From contig DATDOY010000262.1 of the NCBI GenBank assembly GCA_035293045.1, positions 1 to 5,359 of the forward strand: a stretch of DNA of 5,359 bases, written 5' to 3'. Positions 1 through 5,359 of this stretch are shown one piece after another (within the stretch, counting starts at the first letter, position 1; every line of letters starts with the position of its first letter). Both the position numbers and the translations under genes were made by a program. Source of the DNA: DATDOY01 sp035293045 (GTDB lineage: Bacteria; Actinomycetota; Acidimicrobiia; IMCC26256; JACPCJ01). The notes beneath the pieces are model-generated. The model did no database searches and was not told where the DNA came from. It was given only the letters and a program-made list of their open reading frames with translations.

Positions 1-2438
1 AGGGTGCTTCCCTCGGGCGGGGTGGGCGCCGGCGCCGCCATCGCCACCTCGGGCTCGCAGTCGAAGTCGTGCCGGCACGTCTCGATCGCCGTCTCGAGCC
101 GCATCCGCGATTCGGCGTCGCCGATCTCGAGCCGCTGGAGCCGTTCGCGCAACCCTTCGAGCTCCCGCTCCAATTGGGAACGCTCGCCGCGCACGGCTTC
201 GAGGCGCTCGGACGCAGCCCGCCGGGCGTCGCCGCGGGCGTGTCGAGCGGCGTCGAAGCGCTCGTGCAGCGCCGAGACCGACGCCAAGTGTGTGTCGAGG
301 GCGCGCCCGAGGCGTTCGAGACGGCGCGCCTGACCGGCAAGATCGCCCGCGGCCTCGGCTGCTGGCGCGGTGTCGCCGTCGGCGCGCTCGAGTCGCTCGT
401 CGACCTCACCGAGCCGCGCCTCGAGCACCGTGCGGCGTTCGGCCACGGCCGCCTCGCGGCGCTCGAGTCCGGTGCGCAGGGTGGTGACCTCGTCTCGGTG
501 CGATTCATAGGCGGAACGTGCGATCTCGAGGGCGTCGCGACCCTCCCTCAGCGCCTCGCGCGCGGCGGCGGCTGCCTCACCAAAGGCCCGGCGGGCCTCG
601 TCGAGAGCGGCGTCGGCGTCGCGCTGCGCCGCTTCCGCCGCCTCGGCGCGCCGACGCGCCTCTTCGAGGCTTTGCAGGGTTGCGCCCTCGCCCGGCGCCG
701 CCCCGGCCCGCCACGTGTCGCCCATGCGGAACCGCTCGCCTGCGGGCGTGGTCACGGTGAGGGTCGGGTGGGCGAGCGCCATGTCGAGTGCCTCGCGCCA
801 CCCCGACTCGATGTACACCACCCCGTCAAGCAGCGCCTCGAGCACGGCCTCGAGGCCGGGCTGTTTCGCGGTGACGAAATCGACGAGCGGGCGGGCGCCC
901 GCGGGAGCGAGCCGGCCCTGAATGGCGTGGTGGGCTCCTTCGATCACGAGCAACAGCGCGTGCGCGTCGCCATGCGACAGTTCCTCAATCGCTTCGCGCG
1001 CGGCGTCGGCATCGCTGACGACGAGCGCCCGCATCGCCTCACCCAAAGCAGCAGCGACGGCGCGCTCGGCCCCGTCGGCGATCTCGACATGCTCCACGAG
1101 CGGTCCGACGACGCCGTCGAGTCCCTCGAGGCGATCGACGCCGGCGGCGATCCGCGCCTCGTCGAGCGCCAGCGAGAGGGCTTCGGCCCGGGCGCGCCAC
1201 GCGTGCGCCTCGGCGTCGGCGCGGCGGCGCGCGTCGTCGGCCTCGCCCAGGGCTCGCTCCGCCGCGTCGCGGCGCGCTTCGGCCGCCGCGGCCCCGGGAT
1301 CCTGATCGGCGTGGGGATTCGCCGCCTCGTACGCGGTCTTGGCCTCCGCCAAGCGCATTTCGGCGGTCGTGAGTTCGGCGCGCACGGGTTCGAGCGCCGC
1401 TTCGGAAGCAGCCAGCTCGGAAAGCTGGACTCGCAGCGACGCGCCCTCGGCCCGCAGCGACTCGATGACGCTCGAGTCGGCGACGGCCCGGGCCGCCCGC
1501 TCGAGACCCGCTCGCTTCTCGGCGGCCAGCGCGGCGAGGCCCCGTGACCGCTCCCTGAGGGCCTCGGCCCGCACCATGGCGTCGTCGAGGGTGTCGTCGC
1601 CGAACCCGCCGAGCGTGTCCTCGACAGCGAGCACGCTGGCATCGAGTTCGGCGAGCCGGTCGCGAATGGTGCGCTCGCGCTCCGACCCCTCACGGCGCTC
1701 CCGCCGTGACTCCTCGACCTTCTTGCGGTGCTGGCTGATCTGGCGCCCGAGGAGGTGGAGACGGATCGCGTGCAGTTCGGCTTCCACGGCGTCGTGCCGG
1801 CGGGCGGCGTCGGCCTGGCGCTCGAGTGGGCGCAACTGGCGCTTCACCTCGCGCAGGGTGTCGGTGAGGCGCAGCATGCTGGTCTCGCTCGCTTCGAGCC
1901 GACGCTCCGCCTTCTCCTTGCGGCGCCGGAACTTCAGGATGCCGGCGGCTTCCTCGACGATCGCCCGCCGCGCCTCGGGGCGCGCGTTGAGGACGGCGTC
2001 GACCTGGCCTTGGCCGACGATGACGTGCTGGTTGCGCCCAATGCCCGTGTCCGAAAGGAGGTCCTGGATGTCGAGGAGCCGGCACGGGACGCCGTTGATG
2101 GCGTACTCGGAGTCGCCCGAACGGAACAGGGTTCGGGTGATCTCGACCTCGATGAAGTCGATCGGGAGGATGCCGCTCGAGTTGTCGATGGTGAGCGAGA
2201 CCTCGGCGCGTCCGAGCGCTGAGCGCTGCGGGGTCCCGGCGAAGATGACGTCGTCCATCTTGCCGCCCCGCATCGTGCTGGGGCCCTGGGCCCCGAGCAC
2301 CCAGGCCACCGCGTCGACGACGTTGGACTTGCCGGATCCGTTGGGGCCCACGATGACGGTGACGCCGGGCTGGAACTGGAGCGCCGTGCGGTCGGCGAAG
2401 GACTTGAAGCCCTTGATCGTCAGCGTCTTCAGGAACAC
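1..2438 (-). CDS. smc: Chromosome segregation ATPase SMC, N-terminal 812 residues (3' end beyond window)
   Basis: Cytoplasmic SMC ATPase, the core of the bacterial condensin that works with ScpA and ScpB to compact and segregate DNA. I checked the frame codon by codon: 812 codons from GTG at 2438 to the left edge with no stop. The start gives VFLKTLTIKGFKSFAD, the usual SMC N-terminus, and GAGGGAG lies 8 bases upstream. Walker A GPNGSGKS is at residues 31-38, the R-loop Arg in MRGGKMDD at 57, and the Q-loop VGQGQVD at 141-147, followed by RRAIVEEAAGILKFRRRKEK (158-177). A coiled-coil arm (about 170-430) leads to a hinge (about 434-580, with GLDGVVGPLVEHVEI at 439-453), then the returning coil (about 583-790) and a Pro/Ala-rich linker (about 795-812). 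The C-terminal head with the ABC signature and Walker B is not in the window. Both arms look shorter than usual and the hinge is divergent. The family call is secure. Confidence 0.97.
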   Translation of the reverse strand, partial: MFLKTLTIKGFKSFADRTALQFQPGVTVIVGPNGSGKSNVVDAVAWVLGAQGPSTMRGGKMDDVIFAGTPQRSALGRAEVSLTIDNSSGILPIDFIEVEITRTLFRSGDSEYAINGVPCRLLDIQDLLSDTGIGRNQHVIVGQGQVDAVLNARPEARRAIVEEAAGILKFRRRKEKAERRLEASETSMLRLTDTLREVKRQLRPLERQADAARRHDAVEAELHAIRLHLLGRQISQHRKKVEESRRERREGSERERTIRDRLAELDASVLAVEDTLGGFGDDTLDDAMVRAEALRERSRGLAALAAEKRAGLERAARAVADSSVIESLRAEGASLRVQLSELAASEAALEPVRAELTTAEMRLAEAKTAYEAANPHADQDPGAAAAEARRDAAERALGEADDARRRADAEAHAWRARAEALSLALDEARIAAGVDRLEGLDGVVGPLVEHVEIADGAERAVAAALGEAMRALVVSDADAAREAIEELSHGDAHALLLVIEGAHHAIQGRLAPAGARPLVDFVTAKQPGLEAVLEALLDGVVYIESGWREALDMALAHPTLTVTTPAGERFRMGDTWRAGAAPGEGATLQSLEEARRRAEAAEAAQRDADAALDEARRAFGEAAAAAREALREGRDALEIARSAYESHRDEVTTLRTGLERREAAVAERRTVLEARLGEVDERLERADGDTAPAAEAAGDLAGQARRLERLGRALDTHLASVSALHERFDAARHARGDARRAASERLEAVRGERSQLERELEGLRERLQRLEIGDAESRMRLETAIETCRHDFDCEPEVAMAAPAPTPPEGST

Positions 2439-2529
2439 AGGTGCTTCTCCCTCGGCGGTCGTGCCGTGCCCAAACGCGGAACGGCTCGTGCCCCTCCGCA
2501 TCCCCACGCCGAGAATAACGACGATGGGG
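2439..2529 (-). promoter_or_regulatory. Leader between acyP and smc with repeats and smc ribosome binding site
   Basis: This is the only true intergenic gap (91 bases). It holds the smc Shine-Dalgarno GAGGGAG (2447-2453), 8 bases before the GTG start. A 7-base inverted repeat, CTCGGCG at 2451-2457 and CGCCGAG at 2507-2513, could pair in the mRNA; its smc-proximal arm overlaps the first three bases of the Shine-Dalgarno. CGTGCC occurs three times on the plus strand (2460, 2465, 2487), two of the copies extended to CGTGCCC and 22 bases apart. A weak TATTCT (2512-2517, minus strand) resembles a -10 box but has no convincing -35 partner, so a promoter is only possible. No stem followed by a T run is present, hence no intrinsic terminator; read-through from acyP into smc is likely. 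Confidence 0.4.
2447..2453 (-). promoter_or_regulatory. Shine-Dalgarno of smc
   Basis: GAGGGAG reads on the minus strand with 8 bases to the GTG at 2438. It supports this GTG as the smc start, which also matches the family N-terminus MFLK-type sequence. Confidence 0.7.
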
Positions 2530-2814
2530 TCACCGGACGCGGAACCCCTGCTCCCCGATCGGGGCCTCGGGGAACTCCTCCACGTCGACGACGACGGCCC
2601 GGGCGGGCCCGACCCTGCACCAGTCGGCCAGGAGCCCCACGGCCGGTCTCGGGCCCTCGAAGGCCGCCTCGACGGTGCCGTCGGGATTGTTGCGGACCCA
2701 TCCGCTCACCCCGCACGCGACGGCCTCCTGATAGCACGCGTCACGGAACCACACCCCCTGTACGCGTCCGGAAATGACGACGCGCACCCGGACGACGTCG
2801 CTCAGGTCTGACAC
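2530..2814 (-). CDS. acyP: Acylphosphatase
   Basis: Small cytosolic enzyme that hydrolyses acyl phosphates to a carboxylate and phosphate. With GTG at 2814 as start it has 94 residues, the usual size. The signature GRVQGVWFR spans residues 16-24, with R24 the phosphate-binding Arg; GWVRNNPDGTVE follows, with N42 the catalytic Asn; the chain ends in GFRVR, as is typical. The start is uncertain. GTG at 2814 overlaps mutM by 13 bases and gives an N-terminus (MSDLSDVVRVRVV) like those of other actinobacterial members; only GAGG directly beside the start could serve as a ribosome site. GTG at 2787 would give 85 residues and a 14-base gap, with no clear Shine-Dalgarno. The frame stays open far upstream inside mutM, but that part is an out-of-frame shadow. 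The place between mutM and smc is the known actinobacterial one. The physiological substrate is unknown. Confidence 0.92.
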   Translation of the reverse strand: MSDLSDVVRVRVVISGRVQGVWFRDACYQEAVACGVSGWVRNNPDGTVEAAFEGPRPAVGLLADWCRVGPARAVVVDVEEFPEAPIGEQGFRVR

Positions 2815-3638
2815 GCCTCGCACAGGAAGCTCGAGCGGTTGCCGGTCTTGCGGCGCACGATCGGGCGACGGCACCGCCGGCACGGATCGCCCTCTTTTCC
2901 GTAGACCTTGTGGTGCTCCTGGTACTCGCCCGGCTTTCCGTCCGGATCCACGTACCCGTTGTCTTCGAGCGTGGACCCCCGATACTTCACCGCCTCCTGG
3001 ATGGTCTCGACGAGCGCGCGGTAGAGGCGTCGCACTTCCTGCGTCGAGAGCGAGTCGCTCGGGCGGTCGTGCGAAAGCCCGGCCGCGAAGAGCACCTCGT
3101 CGGAGTAGATGTTGCCGAGACCGGCGAGGAACTTCTGGTCCATGAGCAGCGGCTTGAGCTTCGCCTTGCGACTCACGAGCATGCGCCCGAAATCGTCCCA
3201 TGACAGCGGCGTCTCGAGTGGATCGACGCCGAGCTCGACGATTTCGCCGACCCGGTCGAGATCGCCGTCCTCGACGACGAACATCTCCCCGAAGGTGCGG
3301 GGGTCCCGAAAGCGGAGCTGGCCGCCTTGGGTGAACGTCACGATCACGTGCGTGTGCTTCTCGACCTTCTCGCGTGACTGCTTGGCGCGAAGGAGCTGGC
3401 CGGACATCCCGAGGTGGGCGACGAGGACGCTCTTGTCGTCGAGGATGAAGAAGAGGTATTTGCCGCGGCGCTCGAGGTGCTTGACCTTGCGGCCTTCGAG
3501 CAGCCCGATGAAGTGCTTCTTGTTGGGGTGACGCCGGATCGAGCGCATCCCGAGCACCTCGACCTTCTTCACCTTCTTCCCGACGACGTCGCGCTCGAGA
3601 TCGCGTCGGATGACTTCCACCTCGGGTAGCTCAGGCAT
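2802..3638 (-). CDS. mutM: Formamidopyrimidine-DNA glycosylase / AP lyase (Fpg)
   Basis: Base excision repair enzyme that removes 8-oxoguanine and ring-opened purines and cleaves the abasic site. It has 278 residues, normal for the family. The mature N-terminus PELPEVE supplies the catalytic Pro2 and Glu3. K60 lies in RRGKYLF, and the void-filling residues M78 (HLGMSG), R114 and F116 (DPRTFG) are present. The helix-two-turn-helix has GLGNIYSDE with N176. The C-terminal zinc finger has C253, C256, C273 and C276, and R268 lies between the Cys pairs. PELPE, the zinc finger and the triad point to Fpg rather than Nei. The ATG at 3638 is fixed by the processed N-terminus and by GGAGAGG five bases upstream; an upstream in-frame extension lies inside rnc and is not used. 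The gene overlaps rnc by 8 bases and is probably translationally coupled to it. Confidence 0.97.
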   Translation of the reverse strand: MPELPEVEVIRRDLERDVVGKKVKKVEVLGMRSIRRHPNKKHFIGLLEGRKVKHLERRGKYLFFILDDKSVLVAHLGMSGQLLRAKQSREKVEKHTHVIVTFTQGGQLRFRDPRTFGEMFVVEDGDLDRVGEIVELGVDPLETPLSWDDFGRMLVSRKAKLKPLLMDQKFLAGLGNIYSDEVLFAAGLSHDRPSDSLSTQEVRRLYRALVETIQEAVKYRGSTLEDNGYVDPDGKPGEYQEHHKVYGKEGDPCRRCRRPIVRRKTGNRSSFLCEACQT

Positions 3639-4392
3639 CTGCGCCTCTCCGCTCGTCGACCCCGGACTCCGCACCTGCTGTCCCCACATCCAACGAGAAC
3701 GGCGCCGCTTGCTCCTGGAGCCACCCCCATGCCTGCGCGGCGGCCTCCTGCTCGGCCTGTTTCTTCGAGCTGCCGTGACCGATCCCGCGCGCGTCGCCCC
3801 GCAGGTACACGGTCGCATGGAACTCCTTGGCGTGATCCGGTCCGTCGTCGTGGACTTCGTACCGCGGGGTTTCGTCGAGCACCTGCACCGAAAGCTCCTG
3901 CAGCCGCGTCTTGAAGTCTCTCCCGCCCGGACCCTTGGCGGCCTCCTCAATGCGATCGCCAAGGAGACCCACGACCACTCCACGGGCGATCTCCCATCCC
4001 GCGTCCAGATACACGGCGCCGATGACGGCTTCCATGGCGTCGGCGAGGATCGACGCCTTGTGACGGCCGCCCGACAGTTCTTCTCCGCGGCCGAGCAGCA
4101 TGTGTTCGCCGAGGTCGAGCTCGACGGCCACCTGCGCCAGCGTCTGGGCGCTGACCACGGCGGCGCGGACCTTCGCCAGCTCCCCCTCGGGAAGGGTGGG
4201 GTATTCGCGAAAGACCAGGTCGGTGACGACGAGGCCCAGGATGGCGTCGCCGAGGAACTCGAGGCGCTCGTTGGATTCCTCGCCGGGATGCTCAGCGCAC
4301 CATGAGCGGTGCGACAGCGCGCGCCGAAGGGTCTCCTCCGCGGAGAAGCCGTAACCCAGGCGCGCCTCGAGCGCGGAGGACTCGGTCGTCAA
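3631..4392 (-). CDS. rnc: Ribonuclease III
   Basis: Dimeric endonuclease that cuts double-stranded RNA, processing rRNA precursors and some mRNAs. It has 253 residues. The signature NERLEFLGDAILG is at 41-53; the acidic metal ligands E42, E45, D49, D118 and E121 match E. coli E38, E41, D45, D114 and E117, so the enzyme should be active. The double-stranded RNA-binding domain covers about 158-226, from DFKTRLQE to HAKEF and GSSKKQAEQEAAAQAW. A hydrophilic tail of about 27 residues follows. The start is a TTG at 4392 sharing TTGA with the acpP stop; a weak AGGGA lies 5 bases before it. No other start fits between acpP and the conserved N-terminal helix (LEARLGYGF). The rare start and the overlap suggest translation coupled to acpP and perhaps low expression. 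Confidence 0.97.
   Translation of the reverse strand: MTTESSALEARLGYGFSAEETLRRALSHRSWCAEHPGEESNERLEFLGDAILGLVVTDLVFREYPTLPEGELAKVRAAVVSAQTLAQVAVELDLGEHMLLGRGEELSGGRHKASILADAMEAVIGAVYLDAGWEIARGVVVGLLGDRIEEAAKGPGGRDFKTRLQELSVQVLDETPRYEVHDDGPDHAKEFHATVYLRGDARGIGHGSSKKQAEQEAAAQAWGWLQEQAAPFSLDVGTAGAESGVDERRGADA
3644..3650 (-). promoter_or_regulatory. Shine-Dalgarno of mutM
   Basis: GGAGAGG on the minus strand, five bases before the mutM ATG at 3638 and inside the end of rnc. It is one of the clearest ribosome binding sites in the window and confirms the mutM start. Confidence 0.7.
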
Positions 4393-4697
4393 CCGCTTCC
4401 CTGTGATCCCTGCAGCTTCGCCACGACGTAGTCGACGGCGTCGCGCACGGTCTTTAGATCCGCGAGGTCTTCGTCGTCGATCCGGAACCCGACCGTTCGC
4501 TCGCCGAGCTCCTCCTCGAGCGCTTCCACCAACTCGATGAGCGCGAGGGAGTCGGCCTCGAGGTCCTCAGTGAAGCTCGAGTCGAGCGCGATCACGCCCT
4601 CGTCGATCTCGAGAATCTCGGCGAGGCGATCGCGAATGAGCGCGAACACCTCGTCGGGACCCATCGCCCCTCGAGTGACATGGGTTTCAGCCGGCAT
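4389..4697 (-). CDS. acpP: Acyl carrier protein
   Basis: Small acidic cytosolic carrier that holds growing acyl chains on a 4'-phosphopantetheine arm for fatty acid and phospholipid synthesis. It has 102 residues against about 78 in E. coli. The attachment site is S50 in LEADSLALIELVEALEEE; the helices on both sides are rich in Glu and Asp as expected, and the last helix is LKTVRDAVDYVVAKL. The usual Gly before ADSL is Glu here. ATG at 4697 is preferred because AAAGGGG ends 6 bases upstream; it adds 11 residues before a second ATG at 4664, which has only a closely placed GAGGGG. The gene overlaps plsX by 11 bases and shares TTGA with rnc. PlsX upstream uses acyl-ACP, so the pairing makes biochemical sense. 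The context makes the housekeeping ACP more likely than a polyketide carrier. Confidence 0.94.
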   Translation of the reverse strand: MPAETHVTRGAMGPDEVFALIRDRLAEILEIDEGVIALDSSFTEDLEADSLALIELVEALEEELGERTVGFRIDDEDLADLKTVRDAVDYVVAKLQGSQGSG

Positions 4698-5359
4698 CCA
4701 CTACCCCTTTCATACGATCGACAATTCCCGCCTCGACACAGTCCGTGGCGACGCGCACCGCATTGACGATGGCCCCCGCCGACGACGATCCGTGCGAGAT
4801 CACGCACACGCCGTCGACGCCGAGCAGCATCGCCCCGCCCGTCGTGTCGGGGTCGAGTTCACCCGCGGCTTCGAGAAGTCCGGGCATGACCACCTCGGAC
4901 GCGGCCTTGGCCTCGTCGGTAGCCGACAGGACGCCGAACACGAGGTTGACCATCATCCGCAGCGAGCCCTCGAAACCCTTGAGCAAGACGTTGCCGGTGA
5001 AGCCGTCGGTCACCACCACGTCGATGGCGTCCGACATCACATCGCGGCCTTCGACGTTGCCGACGAACCCGGGAGATCCGTCGAGGAGCGCGTGGGCGGC
5101 CTTGCGCAACTCGTCACCCTTCCCGGGCTCCTCGCCGTTGGAGAGCAGGCCGACCCGGGGCGCGGCGTGGCCGTAGCGGATACGGGAGAACTCCGCCCCC
5201 ATGCGAGCGAACTGCACGAGCCACTCCGGCTTGCAGTCCACCGTTGCGCCGGCATCGAGCAGCACCGTCGGGGTGGTTCCGGGAACCGGCACCGGAACGG
5301 CGATGGCCGGGCGGGCGACGCCTTTGATCCGGCCCATCCGCAGCACCGCGGCGCCCATC
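4687..5359 (-). CDS. plsX: Phosphate acyltransferase PlsX, C-terminal part (5' end beyond window)
   Basis: PlsX is a peripheral membrane enzyme that turns acyl-ACP and phosphate into acyl phosphate, the acyl donor for PlsY in phosphatidic acid synthesis. The visible 223 residues are about the last two-thirds of a protein usually near 330-345. The ATG at 5358 is an internal Met: it falls just after the place where the family's GNTGA motif ends, so about 100 residues are missing to the right. Recognisable blocks are VLLDAGATVDCKPEWLVQFA (visible residues 32-51), LLSNGEEPGKGDEL (71-84), GNVEGRD (100-106), VVVTDGFTGNVLLKGFEG (114-131) and GGAMLLGVDGVCVISHGSSS (174-193). The stop lies 11 bases inside acpP, suggesting coupled translation of the enzyme and its acyl-ACP partner. 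No frame break is seen. Confidence 0.96.
   Translation of the reverse strand, partial: MGAAVLRMGRIKGVARPAIAVPVPVPGTTPTVLLDAGATVDCKPEWLVQFARMGAEFSRIRYGHAAPRVGLLSNGEEPGKGDELRKAAHALLDGSPGFVGNVEGRDVMSDAIDVVVTDGFTGNVLLKGFEGSLRMMVNLVFGVLSATDEAKAASEVVMPGLLEAAGELDPDTTGGAMLLGVDGVCVISHGSSSAGAIVNAVRVATDCVEAGIVDRMKGVVDAG
4704..4710 (-). promoter_or_regulatory. Shine-Dalgarno of acpP
   Basis: AAAGGGG on the minus strand with a 6-base spacer to the ATG at 4697, located within the last codons of plsX. It decides for the upstream of the two possible acpP starts. Confidence 0.65.

Noticed and set aside
716..900. Possible frameshift in the SMC hinge, suspected from its unusual end
   Set aside because: All codons from 2438 to 3 were read without a stop, and coiled-coil sequence resumes in the same frame after the hinge.
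69..1547. Long open frame on the plus strand (492 codons) opposite smc
   Set aside because: It is codon-for-codon antisense to smc. A stop there would need TTA, CTA or TCA codons in smc, which are rare at this GC content. Its translation has no domain-like pattern.
944..1693. Minus-strand open frame of 249 codons inside smc
   Set aside because: It is in another frame than the verified smc frame and yields Arg/Pro/Ser-rich sequence with no family features.
1..2438. Many CTCGAG and GCGCTCGAG-like repeats
   Set aside because: They reflect common Leu-Glu, Ala-Glu and Arg codon pairs in the coiled coil, not a DNA repeat family.
2502..2529. Hairpin CCCCA/TGGGG just after the acyP stop as a terminator
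   Set aside because: Only 5 base pairs with an 18-base loop and no T run after it.
1339..2811. Long open frame on the plus strand (490 codons) covering the start of smc and acyP
   Set aside because: Low-complexity Ser/Arg/Ala product crossing two well-supported genes on the other strand; a GC-driven shadow.
2815..3201. Upstream extension of the acyP frame inside mutM
   Set aside because: Acylphosphatase homology starts only near 2800; the extension is Arg/Pro-rich and overlaps the conserved zinc finger region of mutM in another frame.
3639..3983. Upstream extension of mutM by 115 codons inside rnc
   Set aside because: MutM needs Pro at position 2 after Met removal, which fixes the start at 3638; the extension overlaps the RNase III RNA-binding domain out of frame.

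Overview
The window is a compact housekeeping gene cluster with every gene on the minus strand, so transcription runs from the right end to the left. In transcription order it holds plsX (its 5' part lies beyond the right edge), acpP, rnc, mutM (fpg), an acylphosphatase gene (acyP), and smc (its 3' part lies beyond the left edge). The sequence is strongly GC-rich, codons mostly end in G or C, and GTG and TTG starts are used. The order rnc-mutM-acyP-smc is known from Actinomycetota such as mycobacteria, where ftsY usually follows. The plsX-acpP pair in front, the wording of the SMC Q-loop and hinge, and the ACP motif LEADSL make me favour an uncultured or little-studied actinobacterium, perhaps of the Acidimicrobiia type. 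That lineage call is inference.

Layout from right to left: 5359-4687 is the C-terminal two-thirds of PlsX; 4697-4389 is acyl carrier protein; 4392-3631 is RNase III; 3638-2802 is formamidopyrimidine-DNA glycosylase; 2814-2530 is acylphosphatase; 2529-2439 is a 91-base leader, the only real intergenic gap; 2438-1 is the first 812 codons of SMC. All other junctions overlap by 4 to 13 bases, so the first five genes look like one operon with translational coupling. smc has its own good ribosome binding site and may also have its own control within the leader.

The genes serve three core processes. PlsX and ACP belong to fatty acid and phospholipid synthesis. RNase III processes double-stranded RNA, including rRNA precursors. 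MutM removes oxidised purines from DNA, and SMC compacts and helps segregate chromosomes. The acylphosphatase hydrolyses acyl phosphates; PlsX makes such a compound (acyl phosphate), but a direct metabolic link is only a guess. All catalytic residues I could check are present and no frame is broken.

I found no mobile element, CRISPR array, tRNA, rRNA, phage gene or defence system, and no new multi-gene system. The points most worth a second look are the apparently short coiled-coil arms and divergent hinge of SMC, the structured leader in front of smc, the TTG start of rnc inside a TTGA overlap, and an unusual ACP.
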